A DNA stretch of 64,000 bases from CADEFQ01 sp050249415 (GTDB lineage: Bacteria; Pseudomonadota; Gammaproteobacteria; Steroidobacterales; Steroidobacteraceae), in the NCBI GenBank assembly GCA_050249415.1, contig JBFWQO010000004.1:124001-188000 (forward strand). The letters run 5' to 3'. A program made the position numbers and the translations under genes. The notes under the pieces were generated by a model, which was not told the origin of the DNA, did no database searches, and saw nothing but the letters and a program-made list of their open reading frames with translations. Positions 40,087 to 48,696 of the stretch are shown piece after piece. The first letter of the stretch is position 1. Every line of letters starts with the position of its first letter.

Positions 40087-40820
40087 CGGAGCGGCTCCAT
40101 GGCCTCCATGCCGTGCGGGCGGTGCTGACTCGCGCACCGGCGCGCGTCGTGCAGCTGCACGTGGCCGCGCACCGCGACGATCGGCGCGTCGCCGAGGTCG
40201 AAGCGCTGGCGCGCAGCGCCGGCGTAGCGATGCGCCGGGTGGACTCGCAGGTGCTCGCGAAGCTCGCCGGCGATGTCGCCCACCAGGGCGTCGTCGCGGA
40301 GGTGCGGCCGATGGCGCCCTGGACCGAGGGGGATCTGCTCGCGGCGCTGCGAGATGCGACGGCGCCGATCGTGCTCGCGCTCGATGGCGTGCAGGATCCG
40401 CACAACCTCGGCGCGTGCCTGCGCACGGCCGATGCCTGCGGCGCGCTCGCGGTGGTCGTGCCGAAGGACCGTGCCGCGCAGGTGAACGCCACGGTTCGCA
40501 AGGTCGCCGCGGGCGCGGCCGAGACGACGCCGGTCGTCGCCGTGACGAACCTCGCGCGGACCCTCAAGCTGCTGAAGGAGGCGGGCCTCTGGGTCGTCGG
40601 GGCGGCGGGAGACGCCGACCGGCTCGCCTCCGCTACCGATCTCACCGGCCCGCTCGTACTGGTGATGGGCGCAGAAGGCAGCGGATTACGCGAACTTACC
40701 CGCAGAAACTGCGATTTTCTCGTCAGATTGCCGCAGGTTGGCGCCGTCGAGAGCCTGAATGTCTCGGTCGCGACCGGCATGCTCCTTTACGAGGTCACCC
40801 GCCAGCGCACGGGCGCCTGA
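40083..40820 (+). CDS. rlmB: 23S rRNA (guanosine-2'-O)-methyltransferase RlmB
   Basis: RlmB methylates G2251 of 23S rRNA. The 245-residue SPOUT enzyme has the RNA-binding N-terminus (MTERLHGLHAVRAVL, LAKLAGDVAHQGVVAEVRP) and the knotted domain motifs VLALDGVQDPHNLGACLRTADACG, VMGAEGSGLRELTRRNCD and VGAVESLNVSVATGMLLYE. ATGA overlap with rnr couples the two, as in most gammaproteobacteria. It is followed by the promoter of the ribosomal protein operon. Confidence 0.97.
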   Translation: MTERLHGLHAVRAVLTRAPARVVQLHVAAHRDDRRVAEVEALARSAGVAMRRVDSQVLAKLAGDVAHQGVVAEVRPMAPWTEGDLLAALRDATAPIVLALDGVQDPHNLGACLRTADACGALAVVVPKDRAAQVNATVRKVAAGAAETTPVVAVTNLARTLKLLKEAGLWVVGAAGDADRLASATDLTGPLVLVMGAEGSGLRELTRRNCDFLVRLPQVGAVESLNVSVATGMLLYEVTRQRTGA

Positions 40821-40826
40821 CCCGCG

Positions 40827-40855
40827 TTGCGCAGGCCGGGCCATTCCGGTATCTT
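40827..40855 (+). promoter_or_regulatory. Promoter of rpsF-rpsR-rplI
   Basis: TTGCGC (40827-40832), 17 bases, TATCTT (40850-40855). The start near 40862 would give a leader of about 55 bases with two hairpins before rpsF. Confidence 0.6.
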
Positions 40856-40871
40856 CGCGCGCCTTTCCTTG

Positions 40872-40904
40872 CCCCACTGCCGCGCCTCGGCAGGGGGTCA
40901 CCCC
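40872..40904 (+). promoter_or_regulatory. Hairpin leader of rpsF, possible S6:S18 feedback site
   Basis: CTGCCG (40877-40882) pairs with CGGCAG (40888-40893) around CGCCT, flanked by CCCC before and GGGG after. GGGG-TCA-CCCC (40894-40904) can pair as a second hairpin. Many bacteria control this operon by S6:S18 binding to a hairpin with CCG in the leader; the match here is only general. Confidence 0.4.
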
Positions 40905-40917
40905 ATAAGGAGACCAC

Positions 40918-41313
40918 ATGAGGCATTACGAGATCGTTTTCCTGGTCCACCCCGACCAGAGTGAACAGGTTCCGGCCATGATCGAGCGCTACAAGAGCAT
41001 GATCTCGGCCGGCGGCGGTGCGGTGCATCGCCTCGAGGACTGGGGGCGTCGCCAGCTCGCGTTTCCGCTCGCCAAGGTCCACAAGGCGCACTACGTGCTG
41101 ATGAACGTCGAGACCGACCAGAAGGTCCTGGCCGAGCTCACGGGCGCGTTCCGCTTCAGCGATGCGGTGCTGCGCCACCTCGTCGTCGCGATGGACGAAG
41201 CCGTCACCGAGCCCTCGCCGATGGCCAAGGGCGAGGACGACGAAGCGACCGGCACGCGACGCGAACGTCTCCGGGACGACTCGGACGACGACAGCGCCGG
41301 CGACAGCGCCTGA
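40918..41313 (+). CDS. rpsF: 30S ribosomal protein bS6
   Basis: The 131-residue protein begins MRHYEIVFLVHPDQSEQVPAMIERY and contains GGAVHRLEDWGRRQLAFPLAKVHKAHYVLMN, all typical of bS6, which binds the 30S platform with bS18. The C-terminal tail is acidic (GEDDEATGTRRERLRDDSDDDSAGDSA), a common feature in this lineage where RimK may add glutamates. A strong AAGGAG site precedes ATG 40918. No priB gene lies between rpsF and rpsR. Confidence 0.98.
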   Translation: MRHYEIVFLVHPDQSEQVPAMIERYKSMISAGGGAVHRLEDWGRRQLAFPLAKVHKAHYVLMNVETDQKVLAELTGAFRFSDAVLRHLVVAMDEAVTEPSPMAKGEDDEATGTRRERLRDDSDDDSAGDSA

Positions 41314-41340
41314 GCCCGACAGCCCAAGGAATCACTACAG

Positions 41341-41580
41341 ATGCCAGCACCCCGTCAGAGCCGGTTCTCCCGGCGCAAGAAGTTCTGCCGCTTCACCGCG
41401 GAAGGCGTCAAGCAGATCGACTACAAGGATCTCGCGACGCTCAAGGGCTATATCACCGAGACCGGCAAGATCGTCCCGAGCCGCATCACCGGCACGAAGG
41501 CGTTCTACCAGCGTCAGTTGTCCGTCGCGGTCAAGCGCGCGCGTTACCTCGCGCTGCTGCCGTACACGGACCAGCACTGA
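41341..41580 (+). CDS. rpsR: 30S ribosomal protein bS18
   Basis: The 79-residue protein reads RKKFCRFTAEGVKQIDYKDLATLKGYITETGKIVPSRITGTKAFYQRQLSVAVKRARYLALLPYTDQH, a standard bS18. It forms a heterodimer with bS6. An AAGGAAT ribosome site lies upstream. It is 27 bases after rpsF and eight bases before rplI. Confidence 0.99.
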   Translation: MPAPRQSRFSRRKKFCRFTAEGVKQIDYKDLATLKGYITETGKIVPSRITGTKAFYQRQLSVAVKRARYLALLPYTDQH

Positions 41581-41588
41581 GGTTCGCC

Positions 41589-42038
41589 ATGGAAGTCATC
41601 CTGCTGCAGAAAGTCGCGAACCTCGGCACGATCGGCGATCGTGTCAAGGTCAAGAGCGGCTACGGCCGCAACTACCTGCTGCCGCACGGCAAAGCGACGC
41701 TCGCGACGCCGGCCAATGTCGCGAAGTTCGAAGCGCGCCGCACCGAGCTCGAGCGTGTCGCCCGTGAGCAGTTCGGCGATGCCGAACTGCGCGCCAAGGC
41801 GCTCGTCGAGTTCAAGCTCCTGATCACGGCCAAGGCGGGCTCGGAAGGCAAGCTGTTCGGTTCGGTCGGCACCGCCGACATCGCCGAGGCCGCCACGAAG
41901 GCCGGCCACAAGGTGGCACGCAGCGAAGTGCGGTTGCCGAACGGGCCGCTGCGCGTCGTCGGCGATCACGAGGTGAGCCTGCACCTGCACACCGACGTGA
42001 ACGTGCCGCTCCTCATTTCGATCGTCGCCGAGGAGTAA
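41589..42038 (+). CDS. rplI: 50S ribosomal protein bL9
   Basis: The 149-residue bL9 starts MEVILLQKVANLGTIGDRVKVKSGYGRNYLLPHGKA, the RNA-binding N-domain; a long helix (AKFEARRTELERVAREQFG) connects to the C-domain ending LHLHTDVNVPLLISIVAEE. It follows rpsR closely and is followed by dnaB after a 41-base gap, the order seen in Pseudomonas. Confidence 0.99.
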   Translation: MEVILLQKVANLGTIGDRVKVKSGYGRNYLLPHGKATLATPANVAKFEARRTELERVAREQFGDAELRAKALVEFKLLITAKAGSEGKLFGSVGTADIAEAATKAGHKVARSEVRLPNGPLRVVGDHEVSLHLHTDVNVPLLISIVAEE

Positions 42039-42079
42039 TTCCGCTGGCTTTTCGCCCGAGTCCATTGCCAGATAGTGCG

Positions 42080-43444
42080 ATGCCGGGCGAGCCGCGGACA
42101 CCGCCGCATTCCGTCGAGGCGGAGCAATCCGTCCTCGGCGGCCTCATGCTCGATGCGGCCGCGTGGGACAGCGTCGGCGATGTCCTCACGGCCGAGGATT
42201 TCTACCGGCCCGACCACCGGCTGATCTTCGAGAGCATCGCGCTGCTCGCGGGCGAGGGCAAAGCCTGCGACGTGATCACCGTCTCGGAGCAGCTCGAGCG
42301 GGCCGGCCGCCTCGACGACGCCGGCGGCCTCGCCTATGTCGGCAAGCTCGCGAGCGACACTCCGACCGCGGCCAACGTGCGCGCCTATGCCGGCATCGTG
42401 CGCGAGCGTGCGCTGCTGCGGCGGCTCGCCAGGGCGGGCCACGACATCGCCGCGTCGGTCTACCAGCAGCAGGGCGAGAGCGCGCGCGACCTCGTCGACC
42501 GCGCCGAGCAGTCCGTATTCGAGATCGCCGAGCAGGGCGCCCGCGGCCGCGAAGGCGCGCTGTCGGTGCGTTCACTGCTGCCGTCGCTGATCGACAAGAT
42601 CGACGAGTGGCACAACAACCCGAATGCGCTGCGCGGCCTGCCCACGGGTTTCACCGATTTCGACAAGAAGACCGGCGGCCTGCGCGGCGGGGACCTCGTG
42701 ATCGTCGCGGGCCGCCCTTCGATGGGCAAGACCACGCTCGCGGTCAACATGGCCGAGTACGCCGCGGTGAACCCGAACATCCGGGCCTCGGTCGTGATTT
42801 TCTCGATGGAAATGCCATCCGACCAGGTCATCACGCGCATGCTGTCGTCGCTCGGCGGAGTGCCGCTCAATGCGATCCGCAGCGGCAAGGTGGCCGATGA
42901 GGACTGGGCGCGCATCACGAGCGCGACGAGCCAGCTGTCCGAGGCGAAGATCTTCGTCGACGAGACACCGGGCCTGACCCCGACCGAGCTGCGGGCACGC
43001 GCCCGGCGCGTCAAGCGCGAACACGGGCTCGATCTCATCGTGGTGGATTACCTGCAGCTGATGCAGGTCGCGGGCACCAAGGAGAACCGCGCCACCGAAA
43101 TCGCCGAGATCTCGCGCGGACTCAAGGCGCTCGCGAAAGAGCTCAACGTGCCGGTGATCGCGCTGTCGCAGCTGAACCGCGGCGTCGAGCAGCGGCAGGA
43201 GAAAAAGCCGGTGATGTCCGACCTGCGCGAATCGGGCGCGCTCGAGCAGGACGCCGACATGATCCTCCTCATCTATCGCGAGGAGGTCTACGACAAGAAC
43301 ACGACGAAGAAGGGCATCGCCGAGATCGAACTCGCCAAGCACAGGAACGGCGAGATCGGTCCGATGATCCTCACGTTCCAGGGCGCCTTCAGCCGGTTCG
43401 TCAATTACGCGCCCGACAGCTATGCGGAGGGCGTGCTGCGGTGA
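42080..43444 (+). CDS. dnaB: Replicative DNA helicase DnaB
   Basis: The hexameric helicase unwinds DNA ahead of the replication fork. The 454-residue chain has the N-terminal collar (PPHSVEAEQSVLGGLMLD) and the RecA-type motor with Walker A GRPSMGKTT, LIVVDYLQLM (Walker B) and ALSQLNRGVEQR. No intein interrupts it. ATG 42080 is chosen because alignment starts there; TTG 42065 would add five residues. The TGA overlaps the alr GTG. Confidence 0.98.
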   Translation: MPGEPRTPPHSVEAEQSVLGGLMLDAAAWDSVGDVLTAEDFYRPDHRLIFESIALLAGEGKACDVITVSEQLERAGRLDDAGGLAYVGKLASDTPTAANVRAYAGIVRERALLRRLARAGHDIAASVYQQQGESARDLVDRAEQSVFEIAEQGARGREGALSVRSLLPSLIDKIDEWHNNPNALRGLPTGFTDFDKKTGGLRGGDLVIVAGRPSMGKTTLAVNMAEYAAVNPNIRASVVIFSMEMPSDQVITRMLSSLGGVPLNAIRSGKVADEDWARITSATSQLSEAKIFVDETPGLTPTELRARARRVKREHGLDLIVVDYLQLMQVAGTKENRATEIAEISRGLKALAKELNVPVIALSQLNRGVEQRQEKKPVMSDLRESGALEQDADMILLIYREEVYDKNTTKKGIAEIELAKHRNGEIGPMILTFQGAFSRFVNYAPDSYAEGVLR

Positions 43445-44517
43445 GCCGGTTGATCCGGGCCGCCATCGACACCGCCGCCCTGCGCGCCAATTTCGATCGC
43501 ATCAGGAACGTGGCCGCCGGCCGCCGCGTCATCGCGGTGGTGAAGGCGAACGCCTACGGCCACGGCGATCTGCGTGTGGCGCGCGCACTCGGGGCGGCCG
43601 ATGCCTTCGGGGTCGCGCGGCTCGAGGAGGGCGTGGCGCTGCGCGAGGCCGGCATCACGCGGCCGATCGTGCTGCTCGAGGGCATCGTCACGCGTGAGCA
43701 GCTCGCCGAGGCGGCGGCGCGCGAACTCGAACTCGTCGTGCACGAACCGGGCCAGCTTGCGCTCCTCGAGGCGTGGCGCGGCGCGCACCGCTTCACGCTG
43801 TGGCTCAAGCTCGATACCGGCATGCACAGGCTCGGCTTTCCCGTCTCACAGGCCGTGGCGGTGCGCGATCGGCTGGCTGCGCTCGCGGTGCCGGCGGCGC
43901 AGCTTCGCCTCATGACGCATTTCGCGCGGGCCGACGAGCGCGATTCGCCCGAGACCGAGCGCCAGATCGCCTGTTTTCGATCCGCCGCGGTGCCGCTCGG
44001 GCTCGAGACGAGCCTCGCCAATTCCGCGGGCCTCTTCGGTTGGCCGGCGGCGGGTGGCGACTGGGTGCGGCCGGGGCTGTCGCTCTACGGGGTATCGCCC
44101 TTTGCCGGCGAGAGTGCGGCGTCGCTCGGGCTCGCGCCGGTCATGACCCTCACGACCACGATCATCGCCACGCGCGCCGTGGCGCGCGGCGAGTGCGTGG
44201 GTTACGGCGGCGTGTGGTGCGCCGCGCGCGACAGCCGTATCGCGGTCCTCGCGGCGGGTTATGCCGACGGCCTGCCGCGCGGCCTCGCGAACGGCACGCC
44301 CGTGATGATAGGCGGGCAACGCGCGCCGCTCGTCGGGCGCGTATCGATGGACATGATCGCCGCCGACGTGACCGACCTGCCGGCGGTCGAGGTCGGGATG
44401 CCCGCGGAACTGTGGGGCGGCGCGCTGCCCGTGGCCGAGATCGCGGCGCACGGCCACACGCTCGCGTACGAGCTCCTGTGCGCCGTGAGCCAGCGGGTCG
44501 AGCGCGTCACCACTTGA
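43441..44517 (+). CDS. alr: Alanine racemase
   Basis: Alr supplies D-alanine for peptidoglycan. The 358-residue PLP enzyme has VIAVVKANAYGHG (PLP lysine), LKLDTGMHRLGF, LANSAGL, WVRPGLSLYG and VGYGGVWCA with the catalytic-tyrosine region, then AAGYADGLPR and VGRVSMDMIAADVT. The start is GTG 43441 in the dnaB stop (GTGA), so translation is coupled. Its last 11 bases overlap the end of patD on the opposite strand. Confidence 0.98.
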   Translation: MSRLIRAAIDTAALRANFDRIRNVAAGRRVIAVVKANAYGHGDLRVARALGAADAFGVARLEEGVALREAGITRPIVLLEGIVTREQLAEAAARELELVVHEPGQLALLEAWRGAHRFTLWLKLDTGMHRLGFPVSQAVAVRDRLAALAVPAAQLRLMTHFARADERDSPETERQIACFRSAAVPLGLETSLANSAGLFGWPAAGGDWVRPGLSLYGVSPFAGESAASLGLAPVMTLTTTIIATRAVARGECVGYGGVWCAARDSRIAVLAAGYADGLPRGLANGTPVMIGGQRAPLVGRVSMDMIAADVTDLPAVEVGMPAELWGGALPVAEIAAHGHTLAYELLCAVSQRVERVTT

Positions 44518-45931
44518 CCATGACGTGCCGGGGCACGGTGTAGTCCTCGAGCGCGTAGATCGACAGGTCCTTGCCGTAGCCGGAGCGCTTGAGCCCGCCG
44601 TGCGGCATCTCCGAGACGAGCATGAAGTGCGTGTTCACCCACGTGCAGCCATAGCGCAGCCGCGCCGCCACTTCGAGCGCCCGCCCCGCATCCTTCGTCC
44701 ACACCGAGGAGGCGAGGCCGTAGTCCGAGTCGTTGGCCCATTCGACCGCCTGGTCGGTGTCCTTGAAGCGTGTCACCGTGACGACGGGACCGAACACTTC
44801 CTTGCGCACGATCTCGTCCGACTGCCGCGCACCCGCGATCACGGTCGGCTCGTAGAAAAACCCCGCGCCGGGCCGCGCATGGCCGCCCGTCGTGACTTCC
44901 ATGTGCTTCTTGTCCTCGGCGCGCGAGACGAAGCCCGAGACGCGCGTGCGGTGCTTCGCGGTGATCAGCGGACCCATCTCGACGCCTTCCTCGCGCTGCG
45001 TGCCGACACGGATCGAGGCGACGGCGTGCGACAGGTCGGCGACCAGTTTGTCGTAGATGCGCGGGCCCGCGTACAGGCGGCACGCGGCGGTGCAGTCCTG
45101 GCCGGCGTTGTAGAAGCCGAACGTGCGCACGCCGGCGACCACGGAACCCAAGTCGGCGTCGTCGAAGACGATCACCGGCGCCTTGCCACCGAGTTCGAGG
45201 TGCGTGCGGCGCGTGCCCTTCGCCGCGGCCGCGAGGATCTTCTCGCCGGTCGCGACGTCGCCGGTGAGCGAGATCATCGCGACTTGCGGGTGCGCCACCA
45301 GCGGTGCGCCTACCTGGGCGCCCCGGCCGGAGATCACGTTGAAGACGCCCGGCGGGAACAGGTCCACCGCGAGCGCGGCGAGGCGCAGTGTCGACAGCGG
45401 CGTCTGTTCGGAGGGCTTCAGCACCACCGTGTTGCCGCCCGCGAGCGCCGGCGCGATCTTCCACGCCGCCATCAGCAGCGGATAGTTCCAGGGCGCGATC
45501 GAGGCGACGACGCCGACCGGATCGCGGCGGATCATGCTCGTGTACCCCGGCAGGTACTCCGCGGCGAGCGCGCCGTGCAGCGTGCGTGCGGCGCCCGCGA
45601 AGAAGCGGAATACATCGGCGATCGCCGGGATCTCGTCGCCGAGCACCGCGGCATACGGCTTGCCGCAGTTCTGTGACTCGATCGCCGCGAGATCGGTGGC
45701 CGCGCCCTCGATGCGGTCGGCAAGTTTCAGCAGCGCGGTCGCCCGGTCCCTCGGCGCGGTCGCCGCCCAGCCGGCGAACGCGGCGTCGGCCGCTTTCACG
45801 GCGGCGTCGATCTGCTCGGGCGAGGCCTCGGCGACATTCGCGATGGTCTTCGCCGAAGCCGGGTCGAGCACCGGCTCATCCTTGCCCTTGCCGGTGACGA
45901 ATTTACCCTTGATGAGGAGTTTCGTATCCAC
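44507..45931 (-). CDS. patD: Gamma-aminobutyraldehyde dehydrogenase
   Basis: The 474-residue aldehyde dehydrogenase has exactly the length of E. coli PatD (YdcW). Motifs are PWNYPLLMAAWKIAPALAGGNTVVLKPSEQTP, LELGGKAPVIVFDDADL (catalytic Glu) and FYNAGQDCTAACRLY (catalytic Cys). It oxidises 4-aminobutanal, made from putrescine, to GABA. The start is GTG 45931 with a GAGG site. It is the last gene of the polyamine ABC operon, the same association as ydcSTUV-patD in E. coli, which is the basis for the substrate call. Confidence 0.9.
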   Translation of the reverse strand: MDTKLLIKGKFVTGKGKDEPVLDPASAKTIANVAEASPEQIDAAVKAADAAFAGWAATAPRDRATALLKLADRIEGAATDLAAIESQNCGKPYAAVLGDEIPAIADVFRFFAGAARTLHGALAAEYLPGYTSMIRRDPVGVVASIAPWNYPLLMAAWKIAPALAGGNTVVLKPSEQTPLSTLRLAALAVDLFPPGVFNVISGRGAQVGAPLVAHPQVAMISLTGDVATGEKILAAAAKGTRRTHLELGGKAPVIVFDDADLGSVVAGVRTFGFYNAGQDCTAACRLYAGPRIYDKLVADLSHAVASIRVGTQREEGVEMGPLITAKHRTRVSGFVSRAEDKKHMEVTTGGHARPGAGFFYEPTVIAGARQSDEIVRKEVFGPVVTVTRFKDTDQAVEWANDSDYGLASSVWTKDAGRALEVAARLRYGCTWVNTHFMLVSEMPHGGLKRSGYGKDLSIYALEDYTVPRHVMVKW

Positions 45932-45942
45932 GGTTGCCTCGT

Positions 45943-46761
45943 TCAGTCCCGCTCCGCGGCGGGGCGCGTCAGATGATAAGCCATGAGAATCGGCACGAAG
46001 GTCACCGCGATGACGAGTACCGCGACGACGTTGGTGATCGGGCGCTCGCGCGGCCGGAAGAGTTCGTTGAAGAACCAGATCGGCAGCGTGCGCTCGTGGC
46101 CCGCGGTGAAGATCGTCACGATGATCTCGTCGAACGACAGCGCGAAGGCGAGCATGCCGCCGGCGAGCAGGGCGGTCGCGACCTGCGGCAGGAGGATGCG
46201 CCGGAAGGTCTGCCAGCCGTCCGCGCCGAGGTCCATCGAGGCCTCGATCCAGCTCTGCGGCAGGCGGCGCAGTCTCGCGACGACATTGTTGTAGACGATC
46301 ACGATGCAGAACGTGGCGTGCCCCGCCACGATGGTCCAGAAGGAAGGCTCGACGCCGACGATCTTCATCGCGGCGAGGAGCGCGATGCCGGTGATGATGC
46401 CGGGCAGCGCGATCGGCAGCACGAAGAGCAGCGTCAGCGCATTCTTCGCGCGGATCCGGCTGCGCGCCAGCGCCAACGCCGCCAGCGTCCCGAGCGCGAG
46501 CGCGGCGAGTGTCGCGACCGTGGCGACACCGATCGACAGGCGCATCGACTGCCAGATGTCGCTGCGCTCGAAGGCGAGCGCAAACCAGCGCAGCGTGAGG
46601 CCGGGCGGCGGGAAATCGTAGGTGCGATCCTCGGTCGTGAACGCGTACAGCACGATGATCGCGACCGGTGCGTGCAGGAACGCGATGCCCGCGAATGCCG
46701 CGAGGCGCGCGCCGAAGGACGGCGCGTCCCACGCGGCGCCCCGTGCCGGCCTAGAGCGCAT
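45943..46761 (-). CDS. Polyamine ABC transporter permease (PotC/YdcV type)
   Basis: This 272-residue inner-membrane permease has six predicted helices and the EAA loop EASMDLGADGWQTFRRILLPQVATALLAGGMLAFALSFDEIIVT, characteristic of PotC-like subunits. It overlaps the other permease by 11 bases and is followed by patD after 11 bases. Together with the partners it should import putrescine or spermidine. Confidence 0.92.
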   Translation of the reverse strand: MRSRPARGAAWDAPSFGARLAAFAGIAFLHAPVAIIVLYAFTTEDRTYDFPPPGLTLRWFALAFERSDIWQSMRLSIGVATVATLAALALGTLAALALARSRIRAKNALTLLFVLPIALPGIITGIALLAAMKIVGVEPSFWTIVAGHATFCIVIVYNNVVARLRRLPQSWIEASMDLGADGWQTFRRILLPQVATALLAGGMLAFALSFDEIIVTIFTAGHERTLPIWFFNELFRPRERPITNVVAVLVIAVTFVPILMAYHLTRPAAERD

Positions 46762-47692
46762 CGAAAGCTCCTGCCCGGCGCGCGAGCGCGAGATAGACGC
46801 CGATCAGCACGATCGGCACCACCGAGAACGCGGCCGCGAGCGGGATGTTGCCGGCCGTGCCCTGCTGCTGGTAGACCATCATGCCGATGAAATACCCCGG
46901 TGCGCCGACGACGCTCGGGATGATGTAGTCGCCGAGCGTCAGCGAGAACGTGAAAATCGAGCCGGCCGCGACACCCGGCAACGCGAGCGGCAGCGTGACG
47001 CGCCGGAAGGTCTGCGAGGGGCGCGCGCCGAGGTCCGCGGAGGCCGACAGCAGGCTGCCCGGTACCCGCTCGAGCGCCGCCGCAATCGGCAGGATCATGT
47101 ACGGCAGCCACATGTAGACGAACACGATGAACATGCCGAGGTAGGACGACGCGAGCGAGGGCCCGCCGATGCCCGGCGCGCGCAGCACGGTATCGAGGGC
47201 GCCGTCGAGGCCGAGACCGGTGAGGCACCACGCGAGGATGCCTTCCTTCGCGAGGATCAGCCGCCACGCGTAGACCTTCACGAGGTAGCTGGTCCACATC
47301 GGCAGCATCACCGCGACATAGAAGAACGCCTTCACGCGGCCGCGCGCGTACCGGGCCATGTAGTTCGCGATCGGAAACGCGATGATCGCGGCGGCGATCG
47401 TCACCGCGATCGCCATGGTGGTCGTGCGCACCACGATGTCGAGGTTCGCGGGCTGCGTGAAAAGCTGCGCGTAGGTCGCGAGCGTGAAGCGCGGAATGAT
47501 GGTCGCGGTGAACTCGTCGATCGCGTAGAAACTCTGCGCGAGGAGCGCGAACAGCGAGCCGAGGTAGACCGTGCCGAACCACAGGAGGGGCGGGACGAGC
47601 AGCAGCCACGCAGCGAGCAGGGGCCGGCGCCAGGACCATCCGGAAAGTGCGCGCAGCGGCTGCAGCACGGTACCGGCGGCGAGGGCGGTCAT
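46751..47692 (-). CDS. Polyamine ABC transporter permease (PotB/YdcU type)
   Basis: The 313-residue permease has about six helices; PotB-like signatures are ANYMARYARGRVKAFFYVAVMLPMWTSYLVKVYAW and the EAA loop SADLGARPSQTFRRVTLPLALPGVAAGSIFTFSLTLGDYI. The start ATG lies one base before the ATPase stop in the transcript order. The N-terminal end (SGWSWRRPLLAAWLLLVPPLLW) forms the first helix. Confidence 0.92.
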   Translation of the reverse strand: MTALAAGTVLQPLRALSGWSWRRPLLAAWLLLVPPLLWFGTVYLGSLFALLAQSFYAIDEFTATIIPRFTLATYAQLFTQPANLDIVVRTTTMAIAVTIAAAIIAFPIANYMARYARGRVKAFFYVAVMLPMWTSYLVKVYAWRLILAKEGILAWCLTGLGLDGALDTVLRAPGIGGPSLASSYLGMFIVFVYMWLPYMILPIAAALERVPGSLLSASADLGARPSQTFRRVTLPLALPGVAAGSIFTFSLTLGDYIIPSVVGAPGYFIGMMVYQQQGTAGNIPLAAAFSVVPIVLIGVYLALARRAGAFDAL

Positions 47693-47693
47693 G

Positions 47694-48683
47694 TCAGTCG
47701 GCCGCCAGCGCGATCATGCGCGACCGGGGCCAGCGCAGCGCGACGCGGGCACCGGGCTCGCGGGGGCCGGGCCTGGCCGCATCGTCGGGCTGCGTCGCCG
47801 TGATCACCTCGCCGGCATCGGTGCGCACCTGCCAGCGCCGCACCGCGCCCTGGTATTGCGTGTCGACGATCGTGCCTTCGATGCGCACGGTGCCGTCGCC
47901 GGCCGGCACGCCCGTGCCGGCGATCTCGATGTGCTCGGCGCGCACCGCGTAATGCCCGTCGATCACGTTGGCGCCGCCGACGAAGCGCGCGACGAACGCC
48001 GTGCGCGGGCGCGCATACAGCGCCTGCGGCGCATCGAGCTGCTCGATCCGGCCGCGGTTGAATACCGCGACGCGATCGGACATCGACAGCGCCTCGCCCT
48101 GGTCGTGCGTCACGTAGACGAAGGTGATGCCGAGCCGGCGCTGCAGGCCGCGCAGCTCGAGCTGCATCTCCTCGCGCAGCTTCAGGTCGAGCGCGCCGAG
48201 CGGCTCGTCGAGCAGCAGCACCTTCGGGCGGTTCGCGAGCGCGCGCGCGAGCGCGACGCGCTGCTTCTGGCCGCCCGAGAGCTGCGCGGGGCGACGCGCG
48301 CCGGCATCGCCGAGCTTGACGAGCGCGAGCATTTCCTCGCCGCGGCTGCGGCATTCGCCGGCCGCGATGCGGCGCACGCGCAGCCCGTAGGTGACATTGT
48401 CGAGGACCGACATGTGCGGAAAGAGCGCGTAGTCCTGGAACACGGTGTTGACGTCGCGCTCGTAGGGCGGCGTGTCCGACACGTCGATGCCGTCGATGCG
48501 CACGACGCCGGCATCGGGCCGCTCGAAGCCCGCGATCAGGCGCAGGCAGGTCGTCTTGCCGGACCCGGACGGCCCGAGCATCGAGAAGAACTCTCCCGGC
48601 TCGATCGCGAAGCTGACGCGATCGACCGCCACGATCGCGCCGAACGCGCGGCGCACGTCCTCGAATCCGATCGCCGCGGTCAT
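47694..48683 (-). CDS. Polyamine ABC transporter ATPase (PotA/YdcT type)
   Basis: The 329-residue ATPase has Walker A LGPSGSGKTT, signature QLSGGQKQRVALARAL, Walker B VLLLDEPLGALD and the switch histidine in VTHDQGEA, followed by a TOBE-like C-terminal domain (residues ~240-329). The start ATG 48683 begins the conserved sequence. It powers uptake by the two permeases downstream in the same transcript. Confidence 0.95.
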   Translation of the reverse strand: MTAAIGFEDVRRAFGAIVAVDRVSFAIEPGEFFSMLGPSGSGKTTCLRLIAGFERPDAGVVRIDGIDVSDTPPYERDVNTVFQDYALFPHMSVLDNVTYGLRVRRIAAGECRSRGEEMLALVKLGDAGARRPAQLSGGQKQRVALARALANRPKVLLLDEPLGALDLKLREEMQLELRGLQRRLGITFVYVTHDQGEALSMSDRVAVFNRGRIEQLDAPQALYARPRTAFVARFVGGANVIDGHYAVRAEHIEIAGTGVPAGDGTVRIEGTIVDTQYQGAVRRWQVRTDAGEVITATQPDDAARPGPREPGARVALRWPRSRMIALAAD

Positions 48684-48696
48684 GCGGCCCTGCGCG

